Below, in pieces: positions 34,674 to 45,991 of a DNA stretch of 64,000 nucleotides. The notes under the pieces are model-generated. The model made no database searches. It was given only the letters and a program-made list of their open reading frames with translations, and was not told where the DNA came from. The stretch's first letter is position 1. Every line of letters begins with the position of its first letter. The stretch is from Gerris lacustris (lineage: Eukaryota > Arthropoda > Insecta > Hemiptera > Gerridae), in contig OX578276.1 in NCBI GenBank assembly GCA_951217055.1, forward strand, positions 75,197,144-75,261,143, written 5' to 3'. Both the position numbers and the translations under genes were made by a program.

Positions 34674-35756
34674 TTACAAAAATTTATGACAGTGAATATT
34701 TGTTAGTAGCAATTTAATGAAATTATTAAAATGGTTAGTTTCGGCAGCTTCCACTTCCATATAAGTATCGTCAGTAGTTCCACTCAAAACAGCTGCCCCA
34801 CCTATAACACATCAGCACCAATATAATTACAAGCAATGCTTCAAGCAATTAACCCTTTACAGGGCCGTGTAACAAATATCATACATTATATGTATATATA
34901 TTTGTAAAAATAAAAAAAGGGATTTTTTGGTGGAAACAAGGTTCTTTATATAATATGATGCATATTCTAAGTTATTCTAGTTCTATCTGGCATCTAGTGG
35001 TCATTAAGAGAAACATAAGCCTTTAGTTGTCAACATGAAATGAAGGGGAAATATAGACCACGCATACCAAGTTAGTTATTTATTTTTTACACCCATTTTT
35101 ATGTTAGTATTGGATGTATTTGTGAAGAAAACATAAACTTAAATGGGTTAATGTATGGTTTCATTATTTGTTTGCTAAATAGTTACCTTGTCTTGTAAAA
35201 AAAGTTTAATTTTAATGTATCAAATATGTTACATTGCACCGTATTGTATTTTATATATTGTATTATATATGTTAGGGAAAGGGTTATGTATCAAAAATGA
35301 TACATTGTTGCAGAACAGTTATTCTACGCATTTGAGGTAATGTATCAAATATGATACATTCAGAATATCAATAATAGCAACAACGGTAACAAAATTAACT
35401 TCAAATTATTGTTTTGTGGGTCTTTGGGGTGCTCAGTTATAAATATTAATAAAACGAACCACTGAAAATGACCTTGCCCCGTAAAGGGTTAAAATTTACT
35501 AAAGTGCAAGGAAATTTCAGAGTATGAAAATCATCCAGGTGTGAAACAAATTAGAAATAAGTACTTGCTATACTCACATAATGCGATCAAAGTTGTTGTA
35601 GGAGGATCTAATGTTGAAATAGGGTTTGTTGGACGTAAAAGTGGTTTAGATCTGCTTTCATCAATGAAGTACTTTAAATCAAAATGTTTAGCACAAATTT
35701 GCTTCTTCACCTTCTTCAACTTGGGATTCTGGCAGAACTTTTCCCATATTTCACAC
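34674..35756 (-). CDS. THAP-type zinc-finger protein, 3' part (two exons)
   Basis: Exons 35756-35578 and 34801-34674 join through a GT-AG intron in matching phase, giving about 101 residues to a TAA stop. Exon A begins CEIWEKFCQNPKLKKVKKQ, then ICAKHF and LLRPTNP. This matches the C-terminal half of a THAP domain: the conserved Trp, the C-x2-H of the C2CH zinc site and a basic/Pro segment near the AVPT box. The N-terminal Cys pair and start codon must lie in an upstream exon, which I could not find before 37.1 kb. The last exon encodes a short acidic tail (TTDDTYMEVEAAE). AATAAA on the - strand near 34575 fits a poly(A) signal. It may be a host DNA-binding gene or a transposon-derived one; function cannot be assigned. 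Confidence 0.55.
34849..35492. mobile_element. piggyBac-type MITE (intron of THAP gene)
   Basis: TTAACCCTTTACAGGGCC at the left is matched inverted by CCCCGTAAAGGGTTAA at the right, with TTAA at both outer edges (34849-34852, 35489-35492). The interior repeats short palindromes of the TGTATCA...TGATACA type at least three times. It is non-coding, 644 bp. Confidence 0.75.
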
Positions 35757-36459
35757 CTGTAAAAATGTCAAAATATGAAAGACAGTTCAAATGATATTAG
35801 TGGGAATGGAGGTTATATAATCTCAATATTTTTTATGCTCATATAATGCTAATAAATTTAGCGAAAACTTAAATGCTGTGATTTATATGACAGTATCTCA
35901 TAAAAATAATTCTCTCACTATATAAATTAGAGTAAGAACTAAATTCAGTACAAGTTTAAGAAATATATATGAACAAATAATGCAACTAATATATTGTTTC
36001 AACATATCAACACTGAAAGTATGCATCTTAGATAAAAAAAAATCGTTATTTCAACAACAATTAACTCGTGGGAGACTGTGTTCAAATCCCAGCCCCATGG
36101 AGAACAAAAGTTATAATATCTAAATCAACAAAATCCAGCAGTATCAATTAATGCGTAAATACTAAAACAGTAAATTTGTATAATTTATACATTTGAGAGA
36201 TTGTATAGGTATGATTTATACATTTGAGAGAGTATTGCTCTTTGTCAAAACAGTACATTCGAGTGAAACATTACTTTAAGATTTACCAAAAAATTATAAC
36301 TAACCTTGCTTTATCCTTAGGCCAACTAAAGCATTATACATCAGGTTCTCTGCTTAAGCAGCCATGCACATCACAAAAGTGAACCACATTTCAACAGGTA
36401 ATCAAAATCAAAAACTACATGCTGTGAAAAATGCGTAGAAGTAGAACTGGTAGACTGAA

Positions 36460-36695
36460 GGAATTGGCCGTTGGGACTTGACACTTGACCGTTGATTGTT
36501 TACTCTATTACTTCCACTTTTGGCCGTCGGGTTCTTGTAGCAGTACCATCGCGCCAAACTTGGGCAAACCCCCACCCTGGGAGTTGTATAGGGCTGGTTT
36601 TGTTTACCTTCTAGAATTAAAACTCCTGACCTCTCATTGGCTCCCCACTCCAATTTTTGGATTTTCCCGTACTATCAAAAGTCACAACTCATAAC
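36460..36695. mobile_element. MITE copy of the 31942-32154 family
   Basis: CTCTCATTGGCTCCCCACTC, TTTTCCCGTACTATCAAAAG and GTGACTTTTGA-type ends are shared with the Ggct intron MITE. The left end (GGGACTTGACACTTGACC) is less clear. Non-coding. Confidence 0.5.
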
Positions 36696-36939
36696 GCATA
36701 CTGTAGACAACAAAATTTACCAAAACCGCCATCAATTCCTTAAGTTTGTAAGGGACATTGGACATTTGTTTAGTTTAAATCGTATCTAAGAATAAAAAGT
36801 TTCTTACATCAATTTCTTACAATAATTAGCGAGAATAGTAACTATGTACATACTTCACACAATGGCATATAAATGGAGGGGGGCGAGGCAACGGGGCTCG
36901 GGCCGCCCCCCCCCCCGTCTGATTTGACATATTAATATG

Positions 36940-37115
36940 AATAACTAGCTTTCACACCGCGCTCCGCGCGGGGCTCATGCTAGGTATTAGTGGCTATGTT
37001 TCCTATAAGCATGTAGGCCTAGCAGTTAAATTAAATCCCTAAATAGTTTTGTTTCCAAAGCCTTCTAAGAATTAAATCAGGACTATATTACACATCATTA
37101 ATTCCGTTATTAAGA
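36940..37115 (-). repeat. Interspersed repeat, inverted copy of 14690-14890
   Basis: GCGGGGCTCATGCTAGG, GTGGCTATGTTTCCTAT and TTTCCAAAGCCTTCT correspond in reverse order and orientation to the repeat in Galk intron 4. A C-run (36905-36917) lies just before it. Confidence 0.5.
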
Positions 37116-37880
37116 ATATAATATTCTCTAAACTCTAAAGCCTGGTTCATAGCATCCGTTTTAAACGGCCGTTTGGGCTATATAGATAAAAATACATTCA
37201 TGGAGGAGTGGGGTGTAAACCGTACGCTTTCCCCCACCCCTTGTAATCTTGACGCTGCGTTCTGTTCAGGTTATAAACAAACAAATACAAAACAAATCTA
37301 GCCTTCCGAATCGTTCATTTTTTTTTAGAAAAAAACATTTCTTTAAGCTTTGTAACGTATAAACTTAGACATATATTTGTCTTTATTACTTATCTTTATC
37401 TTTACTGCTTATATCTTTATGTAACATTTATCTTTACTACTTTTATCTTATCTTTCTTTTCTTACTTACATACTTCGGTTACATAAAACATACATCTACA
37501 ACATTTCCAAAAATGTATTAACCGAACACCGGACTTTTCTAAATATTTTTGTTTTATCGTGTCCTATATCGGGATATTAGACCGAAGAGATAACAGTAGC
37601 AGAAAGAAGAGAGTCGTTCGTAAGAAGAGGAATTGCCAAGTAAGTACTGATTAGTAATTATTGAATATTTGTTGCTATTCATCAATGTAAAATATATGAG
37701 CGGAGTAAGCCACTTCCATATGTGATATTTATCTTGATTTTTATTGATGTTTAATTGATATGTTGCACATTATTAATATTTTAAAGTCGTACTTATCAGA
37801 TGTAGTTTGCTTCTTGATTAGTAATCAATGTATCTACAGAGCATAATTTGTCAATCGAATGGATAAATAAGTTGATTTTC

Positions 37881-37885
<5 letters not shown>

Positions 37886-37923
<38 letters not shown>

Positions 37924-37925
37924 GT
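37886..37925. repeat. (AT)n microsatellite
   Basis: About 20 AT units lie within the Harbinger element, just upstream of the transposase exon. Confidence 0.8.
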
Positions 37926-38011
37926 ATATTTGTTACTATAAAATCTTTATTTTCAATAAATTACAATTATTATTGCTCTTATAAATACTGAATTTTAATA
38001 ATTTTTTCCAG

Positions 38012-38390
38012 ATTATCCAGAGCCAGAAGGGGCATAGAGAATTCTTTCGGCATTTTAAGTTGAGGGTGGAGAGTATGTAGGAGGCCAATCCTTGTCTCAC
38101 ATGAAACGGAGCTGGCAATTGTGAAGACAAGTGTCTTCCTCCACAACTTTATTAAGAAACAAGAGGCTGCTAATGGTCAGACTAGGTATGTCTCCAGGCC
38201 TCTACTCGACAGAGAAACTGCTAGTGGTAAAGTTATCTCTGGAGATTGGAGCATGCCTATGCTTTGCAAGATCTGGGAAGGCTAGGAAGTCTCGATAGTA
38301 CTCGCTATGCGAGTGGTATTAGGGATTTCCTAGCTACCGATGTCAACACCAGTGATATTCTACCTTGGCAACCACTTACATGCATTATAC
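38012..38390 (+). pseudogene. Harbinger transposase 3' exon, broken
   Basis: After a pyrimidine-rich acceptor (TTTTTTCCAG) the frame reads LSRARRGIENSFGIL, a TGA stop, then WRVCRRPI and TELAIVKTSVFLHNFIKKQE. It continues to MLCKIWEG, then a stop; a frameshift leads to DLGRLGSLDSTRYASGIRDF. This order (SRARR.IENSFGIL..RWR..RRPI...LHNF) is the C-terminal end of the HARBI1-like DDE domain, including the third acidic region (E of IENSF). One stop and one frameshift kill it. Upstream exons with the first two catalytic Asp were not found. Confidence 0.8.
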
Positions 38391-38875
38391 TGTCAGAGGA
38401 AACCCATGGTTTTGTTTGTTCTATCCTTTTAAAGTTCAAGTGTGCCAGCGAAGCCCATTTTCATTTTGATGGTTTTGTCAATACACATAATTGCAGGTAC
38501 TGGTGCGTAGAGCATCTTAGAATTTTATAGTGGATTAGGTAACCATATGGTATGCCACTGGAGAGGTGAGGGTCTTAAATCCCTCTTTTTTTAAGAAAAA
38601 AATGAGCTCACTATATAGGTAAGCTTAATTTTGGTTAAAATAGATTTCATTTAAACCTAATATTTACTGAGTAATGCTTAATTAAAAACCATACACTTCC
38701 TCTGACGGACTCTGTAGATATGTAGTTAGGTAGTAGTTACACATTGAATAAGTGTGTTTGGTCAAAATGTATGGTGTTCCACTAATTTGACGAGGTCATC
38801 AATTAGAATCCTCGTTTAGTATAGTTAGTTGTATCATAATTAATGGCTGAAAAGATTCTAATTTAATAATTATTT

Positions 38876-38967
38876 ATGACACGGATTTCTGTCGTGGAAT
38901 GTTTGAATTCAGAGACATAACCACAAAGCTTCCACTATCTTTGGTAACCTTGGAAGCAAAAATTATT
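38876..38967 (+). repeat. Retroelement-tail repeat, copy 2 (3' end only)
   Basis: CACGGATTTCTGTCGTGGAAT and the diverged terminal hairpin GCTTCCACTATC...CTTGGAAGC match the end of 30890-31213 in the same orientation. Confidence 0.5.
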
Positions 38968-40836
38968 GTGGACCCAAGGGTTAAAAGATGATTACATTCA
39001 TAAAACTATTAAAAAATAATACTCATTATAAAATAATAAACTTGTTTAATAAGAAAAATTATATTATAAATTGTCTTTCTTTATTTTAATTACAATGTTA
39101 CATGTAAAATATTAGTAGGAAAACATTGTTGAGGTACAATTGTATCAGTTACATATATTCTAGTTGTATTAAACATTATTGTAACACTGCAGTAACACTC
39201 TGGGGTCTATTACCATTAGACTGAGTAAAATATGCAGGCACTAGAGATGTAAGTGAGGAAAAAAAACTTTTTTTCCAGAAAACGTAAGCAACTCATTTTT
39301 CCATTTTTTTAAATGTATTTTTATCATATTAAGAGCTAAACTATGGAGAATGGTTAGTTAAATCTGATATAAGGAACAAAATTCTACAAAGTATGGTAAC
39401 ACAACTTGCTCAATATCGTAGAAATGATATTATCCTCGGTTATTGGCTCCGGTTTGTAGGAATTGAATTATTTAATTTTCAAAATGGTTAGACAATCAAG
39501 TCATCTACTGATGGCCAGGGTCGAACTAACTTATATTTAAAAAAACAATAATTTTAAGTCCAATTTGTTTGCCTGAGAGCCCCAAGTGTGAATGAGCTCA
39601 AATGGAATTACATAATATAATTTATTATATAATATATTATCTTATTATCAAATAAAATATTGTAAACAAGTATATATCATTGATTAATTAATAAATTTAT
39701 ATAATACAATGTCAAAAAGTTGGCAATAAAAATGTCATTTGACAGTGGTGGAGCTTATTATGATTAGTAATTGTTTTCCTTCAAAAATATTTTATATTAA
39801 TGTTGAATGTATCAAAAGAAAAATGTAAAGACATACTTGCATTTTATTTTTAAAGTAAAACAATAATTAAAGGTATCTTGAAGATGAGCAACTGCCTTTT
39901 ACGTTAAAAACACACCTTATCACCAGAAAAAAAGTTTTTTTTGTTTTATCTCTAGCGCAGGCGCCTTATAAAAACTAATAAATAATTAAAACATTTTATA
40001 TAAATTACAATTAAAACATTAATTTATTACTATAAAAAATTAATAAGTAATTTATTAGTATAAATATAAGTATATATAATATTAATACTTATTATTCTAA
40101 AAGGTAAACGCACTCATCTTTAGCTTACATTAATAATAGTAACATTAGGAACACAAAAGGGTCACAACCGCATTGTATACCTTAAATGATTGTAACTCTT
40201 GTATGCAGTTATTAATTTTTTGTATTAATTATAATATTAAGTATTTCCAAGTGTATAAGCATATAAATGTGTATGAGGTAACCATATTAAAGGTATTTTA
40301 ATTATGTGATGTTGTATAATGTACCTACTTTAAATGTTAAATATAAAATGTTTCTTTATATGCAGGACTACTTATTTTTAATGTCACATATGTTTCAAAA
40401 GCTTTTATCACAATCTTTAATAGCAGAATAATATCCGGACAATAACAACAAGAATAACAACCGGAGTTGATTTTGATCTGATCATGATTCACAAGAACCA
40501 CAGATGTCTAATCATTACAAAGAATACAGAATCCTAAAAATAATGCAGACAATTTTGAGCCTATTTCACCCAACTAATCTTTGATGGAATTATTGTCCTT
40601 CCTTGCCATACCTGCAACTTATCTGAATTATAATAACAACAGATAGAATATTTTACCATTTTTACAGGATTCCTGAAGAAATGTTAAAATACCTCTGCTG
40701 TTAATAAATTTCTAGTCTTATTTTTTCAAATTTAAATGATTCTAAGATAAAAAAAAAAATAAATAAATGACCCATACCTGAAGAGTGGAAAAAAGTAAAT
40801 TAATAAATGAAAAATAAAAATCAGAAGTGACTCTAA

Positions 40837-41098
40837 AGCCTTGACCGCACTAGTAGTCATGTGGTGCGATTTTGGTCTCAGAGACATGTCTAGCGATTTG
40901 TCTGTAGACATGGGCTACAGACATGTGTCTACGGTCTCATTGCTGGACCAAAAATCGCATGTCTATGGTTTTCCATTCAAAATGATAGACACGTTGCGCA
41001 ACATATCTAAAGTGTGGACGCTAGACCTAGACAATAGACGGTCTCAGCAGATGTCTATAGACATGTTGTGCAACGTGTCTACTGGTGTGGACTAGGCT
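40837..41098. mobile_element. Harbinger-type MITE nested in the Harbinger element
   Basis: AGCCTTGACCGCACTAGTAG (left) and CTACTGGTGTGGACTAGGCT (right) are imperfect inverted repeats, flanked by TAA on both sides (40834-40836, 41099-41101). The interior is full of short AGACATGT/TGTCTATAGACA palindromes, possibly transposase-binding repeats. An open frame across it is only a by-product. The AGCC terminus and TAA duplication match the host element's type. Confidence 0.75.
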
Positions 41099-41426
41099 TA
41101 ACTAATGTGTTCAAAGCTCGATGAAAACAGGCCGAGGAAGAACATTACACTCATATTATATTTATTGAGTGGCTTTACTATTAAATCTGGCTTACATTAG
41201 CCACCAGTAGTAAATCAATTGAGAGATTTATGATTTGTTTTTCCAAATAATATTCAAATGTAATGAAGGTTCACTGGTTAATTAATAATATAAATATGAC
41301 GCAACCTTAAAGTATAAAAATACATAACAACAGACTTGTGTTTCTATGAAGAAATCTTCAGTGAATATGAAATCATAATCAAAAGTAGTCTGTTATTATG
41401 AACTTTTATTCTTCAAAATGGTTGTA

Positions 41427-42893
41427 TTAATAACCAGCTGGCCTTTGCTCTGCCATACTCCTCTGAATTAGACCCATCAGCTCAATTTGGGTTGTAATTT
41501 TTGCCTCAGATTCCATCTGCTTAAACATTTCCGCAAGATAGGAGCAAAACATGTCCTCTGGAGACGTAGGAGGCAACATTTTCTCCCTGATTCTCTTTAT
41601 TTCTTCGAGGAGGACCTGGCCCACACTGTCACCGTTACTCATTCTTTCCTTTTTTTGGGACTGAAACATTCAATACAAACTATTAGTTAAGTAATTTGAG
41701 CTAGAATCAACAAATAAATCATACATCTACAAAAGGATTTTCTTTTTTTAAATGTCTTCTGCTTCTCCTTTTAATGAGATCAAAACTAAAGAAGTATAAT
41801 TTGGAGATTCGATCCATGCAAGGATTTTAACATTCAATATCCCACAAGTCACTTTCCATACATAACATCTATCACCACCTTTATGACTGGGCTCTAAGCC
41901 TAATTCTGTGGCTGGGACCAAACACCTCCCAAATATATCTAGTTTAGCTTAGCTCGGGTCAGGAGTGGCTTCTTAGGTTCAAAATCTCTAATAAATGTAT
42001 AGGTACTACATTGCTAACAATTAAAGCTTTCACAATATAACAGCGTACACAGAATAAAATTATCCAAACATGAGCACATAATCATTCAGACTAAAATTTA
42101 TTATTTACTTCTAAAAAAGATGAAGAAAAACGAATAATTACCAGGTGCAGTATCGCTGAAGTCATAGTCTGGCTCATCAACCAGCTCTTGCGATTCTTCA
42201 AGACAGGGGATGTTCAATGTTAGCCTGCACATATGTAATTAGTTCTCTTTAATGTTCAGAATAGCAACGGATTACTGTAAACTTAAGATATTGTAAAAAT
42301 AAACTAATAGTAATTGTAAAATGCAATAAATAAAGGAAAGTATTTTTTTATATTAAAAAAATTGTTTTGACTGAGATTTTGGCCTAACGCTTAATAATTA
42401 TAAGTTAAGATTTTACTCAATATATTGACACTGATGATGACATAACATTGAAAAGTGTTTGGTAATTTTATCAAAGGGTGACAATATTGTTGTGTTACAT
42501 TCCATCAACCTGGTTTATTAAGAAATCTGATAATTAGTGTAAATTTCATGACATTATAATAATTATAATGATAGTTTTGTCTGGTCAAAAGAGCTTCTAT
42601 ACTTATGATCCACAACACATATTTAATTCTATTCTTAACACTGTTTAGACAAAGGGATAATAATAATAATCCCTCTTGTGTATATAAGTTATAATATTCC
42701 TTCTTTTAATTAACATTAAAGACGAAGGTGCATAATCTCTTCGAAATATCTAAATTCGAAGAGTTAAGTGATCAAAGCAGTGTATTGCGAGCTTGGCAAC
42801 CTCATTCTAAAACGTAGCCACGTTCTTCTTTATTATATTCTGCGAGTGATGTATCACTCAAATCAAGTTAAAACAAGACAAACCTAGAATAAA
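41427..42893 (-). pseudogene. MADF/BESS-type partner protein of the Harbinger element
   Basis: The last exon (41660-41427) encodes SPEDMFCSYLAEMFKQM and TTQIELMGLIQRSMAEQ before TAA. This matches a BESS motif (D.F..+.A..++.+P-type helix pair), typical of insect MADF-BESS DNA-binding factors and of Harbinger accessory proteins. A preceding exon-like segment (42224-42142, acidic, LVDEPDYDFSDTAP) has AG and GT borders, but its phase does not match the last exon; a 7-A run just inside that exon may hide an indel. A weak MADF-like trace (SQNIIKKNVATF, stop, NEVAKLA) lies at about 42850-42770. The N-terminus is therefore uncertain and the gene is probably decayed. Confidence 0.5.
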
Positions 42894-43425
42894 AATAAGT
42901 AATTCTGTACCAAAATTATCGCACGGATTCTTTCCCCTTGGACGAAAAGTAGGAAATGACCCGATTAGTTATCACAGTAGAAATATTTATATTATATTAA
43001 ATCAATAACGTAATAAAGTTATTTTTGTTATTTAACATAATGTTATTATTAGATATAATAATAAAAATAAATTATTACAATTCAATACTTACTTTTAAGT
43101 ACAGTTCCAAATGTAGTGCACAGAAAACAGCAGTATTAACAAACATATTAGTACAAATAGTAAATAATCAATGAAATTACGAGGATTAAACAAAATTACT
43201 AGTTTGAAGGAAAGAATTCAGAAAAAAAAACGAAAATGAAATAAACAAAACAAGACTAGAGTGAAGGACTGGAAGGTTTCAATAGGTTACAAAAAAAACG
43301 GAAAAAAGTTGGTTCCATCCCAACTTTTCGTCCGTCATGACGTCATCAGCCATAGATAAGTTCCACGTCCGTTTAAAACGGATGCTATGAACCAGGCTTA
43401 ATCATAGTTTGGATTATATCTATAA

Positions 43426-44560
43426 CAGTGGCGGATTAAGAGTGTCATCTAGGGGGTGGCGATCTGATCCTCCAAGGGGTTTCGGGAGTATGGAAAGCCC
43501 TAAGGAAAGGGGGGGGGGGGGGGGAGGAATCCTGAGAACTCAGTACTCGACTGCAGTACAATATCTTAATCGTAAGTCATAGGTGTCGTTAGCAGTTAAT
43601 TATTGTAGGGTGCATATAGCGGGGGGTCCGGGGGTCCTCCCCCGGAAAAATTTGAAAATATGACCTCTCAAAACAGCGCTTAAATGCATTTCTGAGGTAA
43701 AATTTGATTTTCATACTTAATCACAAAAGGGTAATTTTTGGCTCGATTAAGTATATGGTGTAGTTTGTTGGAAAACAAGTATGAACATGAACACGAGTAT
43801 ATTTAAAAAAAAAATATATAATACAAACTTAAAAGCAGAGTTTTGCACCAAATCATTCCCTTTGTCTAAAATCCTAAAAAAAATTTCGTTCTTGAGAACG
43901 AAAATTTATCACAGTTTGTTACCTTCGGTAAGCTCGGAAGCTACATAAAGGGGGATTTTTAATATTTTCGTTTTATACATCTACGAGCCGTTAACCCCAT
44001 GACAACGGACTTAATTTTATATTTAGAAAAAAATAGTTAAATTAAGTAAATTAATTTAGATAAGTTATTAAATCAATTTGAAGACCATCGAATCAAAGCA
44101 AATACTTGTACTTATTTTTATTGGAATAAATGCGGTTGATTCAGATTGGCAATAACAAACATTTTGCTAAAACTACGCATCTATAAATTATTTTATAAAA
44201 TAAATTATCAGAATAAACTGGATTTGTTTAAACGAATTAATCTATTATCGGCGTCTCTATTGAAAACTAGGACATTTTGGCGTCCCGAAAAGTGTTTTCG
44301 GGAGACAAGTTCGGGATTTAAAATCCAAAACAGGGACAACTGGCGTCGTCAGAAGTTTATTATTGGGGGGGGGGGGGGGGGGGGGGGATAAATTGCGAGG
44401 CCGGGGGTCCTCCCTCGGAAAATTTTGAAAATATTACCTCTCAAAACAGCGCTTTTATGCATTTCTGATATGAAATTTGGTAGTCGTTGGAAAAAAGTAT
44501 AATCAAGGGGGGGGGGGGGGGGGCGGTCGCCACCCCCGCCCCCCCTTTAATCCGCCACTG
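43426..44560. mobile_element. Non-autonomous hAT element with G-runs
   Basis: CAGTGGCGGATTAAGAG at the left and CTTTAATCCGCCACTG at the right are inverted. A perfect 8-bp duplication ATCTATAA flanks them (43418-43425, 44561-44568). An internal block of about 85 bp (GGGGTCCTCCC, CTCTCAAAACAGCGCTT) occurs twice, at 43622 and 44398, next to G-runs at 43509-43524, 44365-44387 and 44507-44523. A copy of the repeat seen at 13730 lies at 43985-44165, and a retroelement-tail end at 43885-43945. No transposase. Confidence 0.85.
43885..43945 (+). repeat. Retroelement-tail repeat, copy 3 (3' end only)
   Basis: TTCGTTCTTGAGAACGAAAA followed by TTACCTTCGGTAAGCTCGGAAGC matches the ends of the 30890 and 63640 copies, same orientation. 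It lies inside the hAT element. Confidence 0.55.
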
Positions 44561-44569
44561 ATCTATAAA

Positions 44570-45650
44570 TTTTAAAAATAGCCAGTAGAAACTAAGTAAT
44601 ATAGTAATAACTAACAATGCTAAAAAAAAAAAGGTATAATGAATAAGAAAAAAAACGTAGACAAAACCAATTAGACTGGGAAGTCATTGAACAATTATCA
44701 ATAATGATGGTGCATTAATTTAATTACCAGCCTCTTCATTCAATACGGCAGTTGCACCAGTAAATATTTTATTAACTCTAGTTATAGGAGCAATTAGTAA
44801 AATAATAAATACTTGATTTAAAGAGCATTAGTTTGAGGTTTAAGCACTCCAATAATAAATTAAATTGGTCAACAATTGCGGACGCCATAAGCGCTCAAAG
44901 TGAAATTTCTTTTTAAATAAATAAAATTTAGCTCTATTTAAGGTAGAACCGATGAAATTACTACAAAATGTAATAGTACCAAATTTGTAGATCTTTTAAA
45001 ATTAGTTACCGCTAGCGCAATCAGCTTGTCGATAAAACTTACCGTTTAGCCACAATAAGCCTCTAAAAAACTTTAAAGTGCGTCCGCCATCTTTAATTTT
45101 TTAGGGGGGGGGGGGGATATATTTTTTAACGTTTCGGATTTTTTCAATGGGGTTAGGCACATTTCCGACCAAACGCAAAAAACCGCAAGTCTCTAGGTGG
45201 TCTAGAAGTACCCAAACATTTTAAATAGCGAACATTTAGTCTGTGGGGTTTGTTTACGGTGGGTCAACCTATTTTTTTTAGGTTATGTTTTATATACTTT
45301 TTTTTTTTTTTATAAAATTGTTAATAACTTTGGTTCTACTCAATATTTTTTGATGTGCGCAGTTTGCGATTTTTACAAGTACGCAACATGTTTGCGCTCA
45401 CCCTTGAAAAAAATTAATCGATTTCATTTAGTTAGTTTTGCGCCTATAAAGTCTGACTGGGGCGACAGACACACATACATACCCACACACATACAGGAAA
45501 AATTTAAGGCCGGATTCGGTTTTTGGAATGTCTAAAATGAAAAAGTATCCAACAAAATTTCAATTCTGACCAATGTATAGAAAAAACTTTAATTTTATAT
45601 ATATAGATAAAATAAAAATAAAATATTTCAAATTACGCATAATTATGCAT
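44570..45650. other. Intergenic repeat-rich sequence, no gene recognised
   Basis: It contains a G12 run (45107-45118), GGACGCCATAAGCGCTC and GCGTCCGCCATC motifs, and near 45460 a GACAGACACACATACATACC stretch resembling a retroelement tail. No reading frame with a recognisable domain was found. Confidence 0.35.
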
Positions 45651-45700
45651 TTAGAGAGAGAGAGAGAGAGAAAAAAAAAGTTTACCCATGCCCAAAAAAA

Positions 45701-45991
45701 TACATAGGTCAAACTCGACAACTTTTTCAAAATAGATTAAATCAACATGCTTCAGACGTAAAAAACAAAACGGATAATACTGCGCTTTCACAACATGCCA
45801 AAAATCTAAACCATCAAATTAATTTTGACAAAGCAAAAATAATTGGAAAATCAAATAACACAACTAATAGACTAATATTAGAGGCTATCCATATCGGGCT
45901 TGAAGAAAACAGGATGAATAATATATCAGATGCCAAAGAAATAAATAAATTTTATAGTGCTGTTTTGAAAAATGTAAGTGTAAAAAAATAA
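45701..45991 (+). pseudogene. GIY-YIG endonuclease domain fragment (Penelope-like)
   Basis: The frame opens with YIGQTRQLFQNRLNQH, the second half of the GIY-YIG motif with the catalytic Arg region. It continues with NTALSQHAKNLNH, NRLILEAIHI (the acidic Glu of helix 3 in the family) and KEINKFYSAVL, ending at TAA 45989-45991. The first GIY strand and the upstream reverse transcriptase are missing, and no start codon is present. Penelope-like retroelements carry exactly this domain at the C-terminus. Confidence 0.7.

Larger units (their letters stand above)
37139..43398. mobile_element. PIF/Harbinger transposon, internally decayed
   Basis: The ends AGCCTGGTTCATAGCATCCG (left, TIR 30 bp) and CGGATGCTATGAACCAGGCT (right) are perfect inverted repeats. 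They are flanked by the 3-bp duplication TAA (37136-37138, 43399-43401), as expected for PIF/Harbinger. It carries the superfamily's two genes in opposite orientation: a transposase 3' exon on + near the left end and a MADF/BESS-type partner gene on - toward the right end. The N-terminal and most catalytic transposase exons are missing. A 262-bp MITE (40837-41098) and a retroelement-tail fragment (38876) are nested inside. Confidence 0.85.

Noticed and set aside
36900..36920. C-run and GC-rich patch suggesting contamination or vector
   Set aside because: Flanks are ordinary AT-rich sequence and the same repeat occurs in Galk intron 4. The GCGGCCGC at about 30288 is likewise embedded in native sequence.
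40841..41095. 84-codon + strand frame
   Set aside because: It lies wholly inside a MITE full of palindromes; openness is a by-product of the repeats.
44730..44830. Hydrophobic frame resembling a mitochondrial insertion
   Set aside because: It reads LPASSFNTAVAPVN... in one frame, but I could not match it to a mitochondrial gene and it is under 40 codons before stops.
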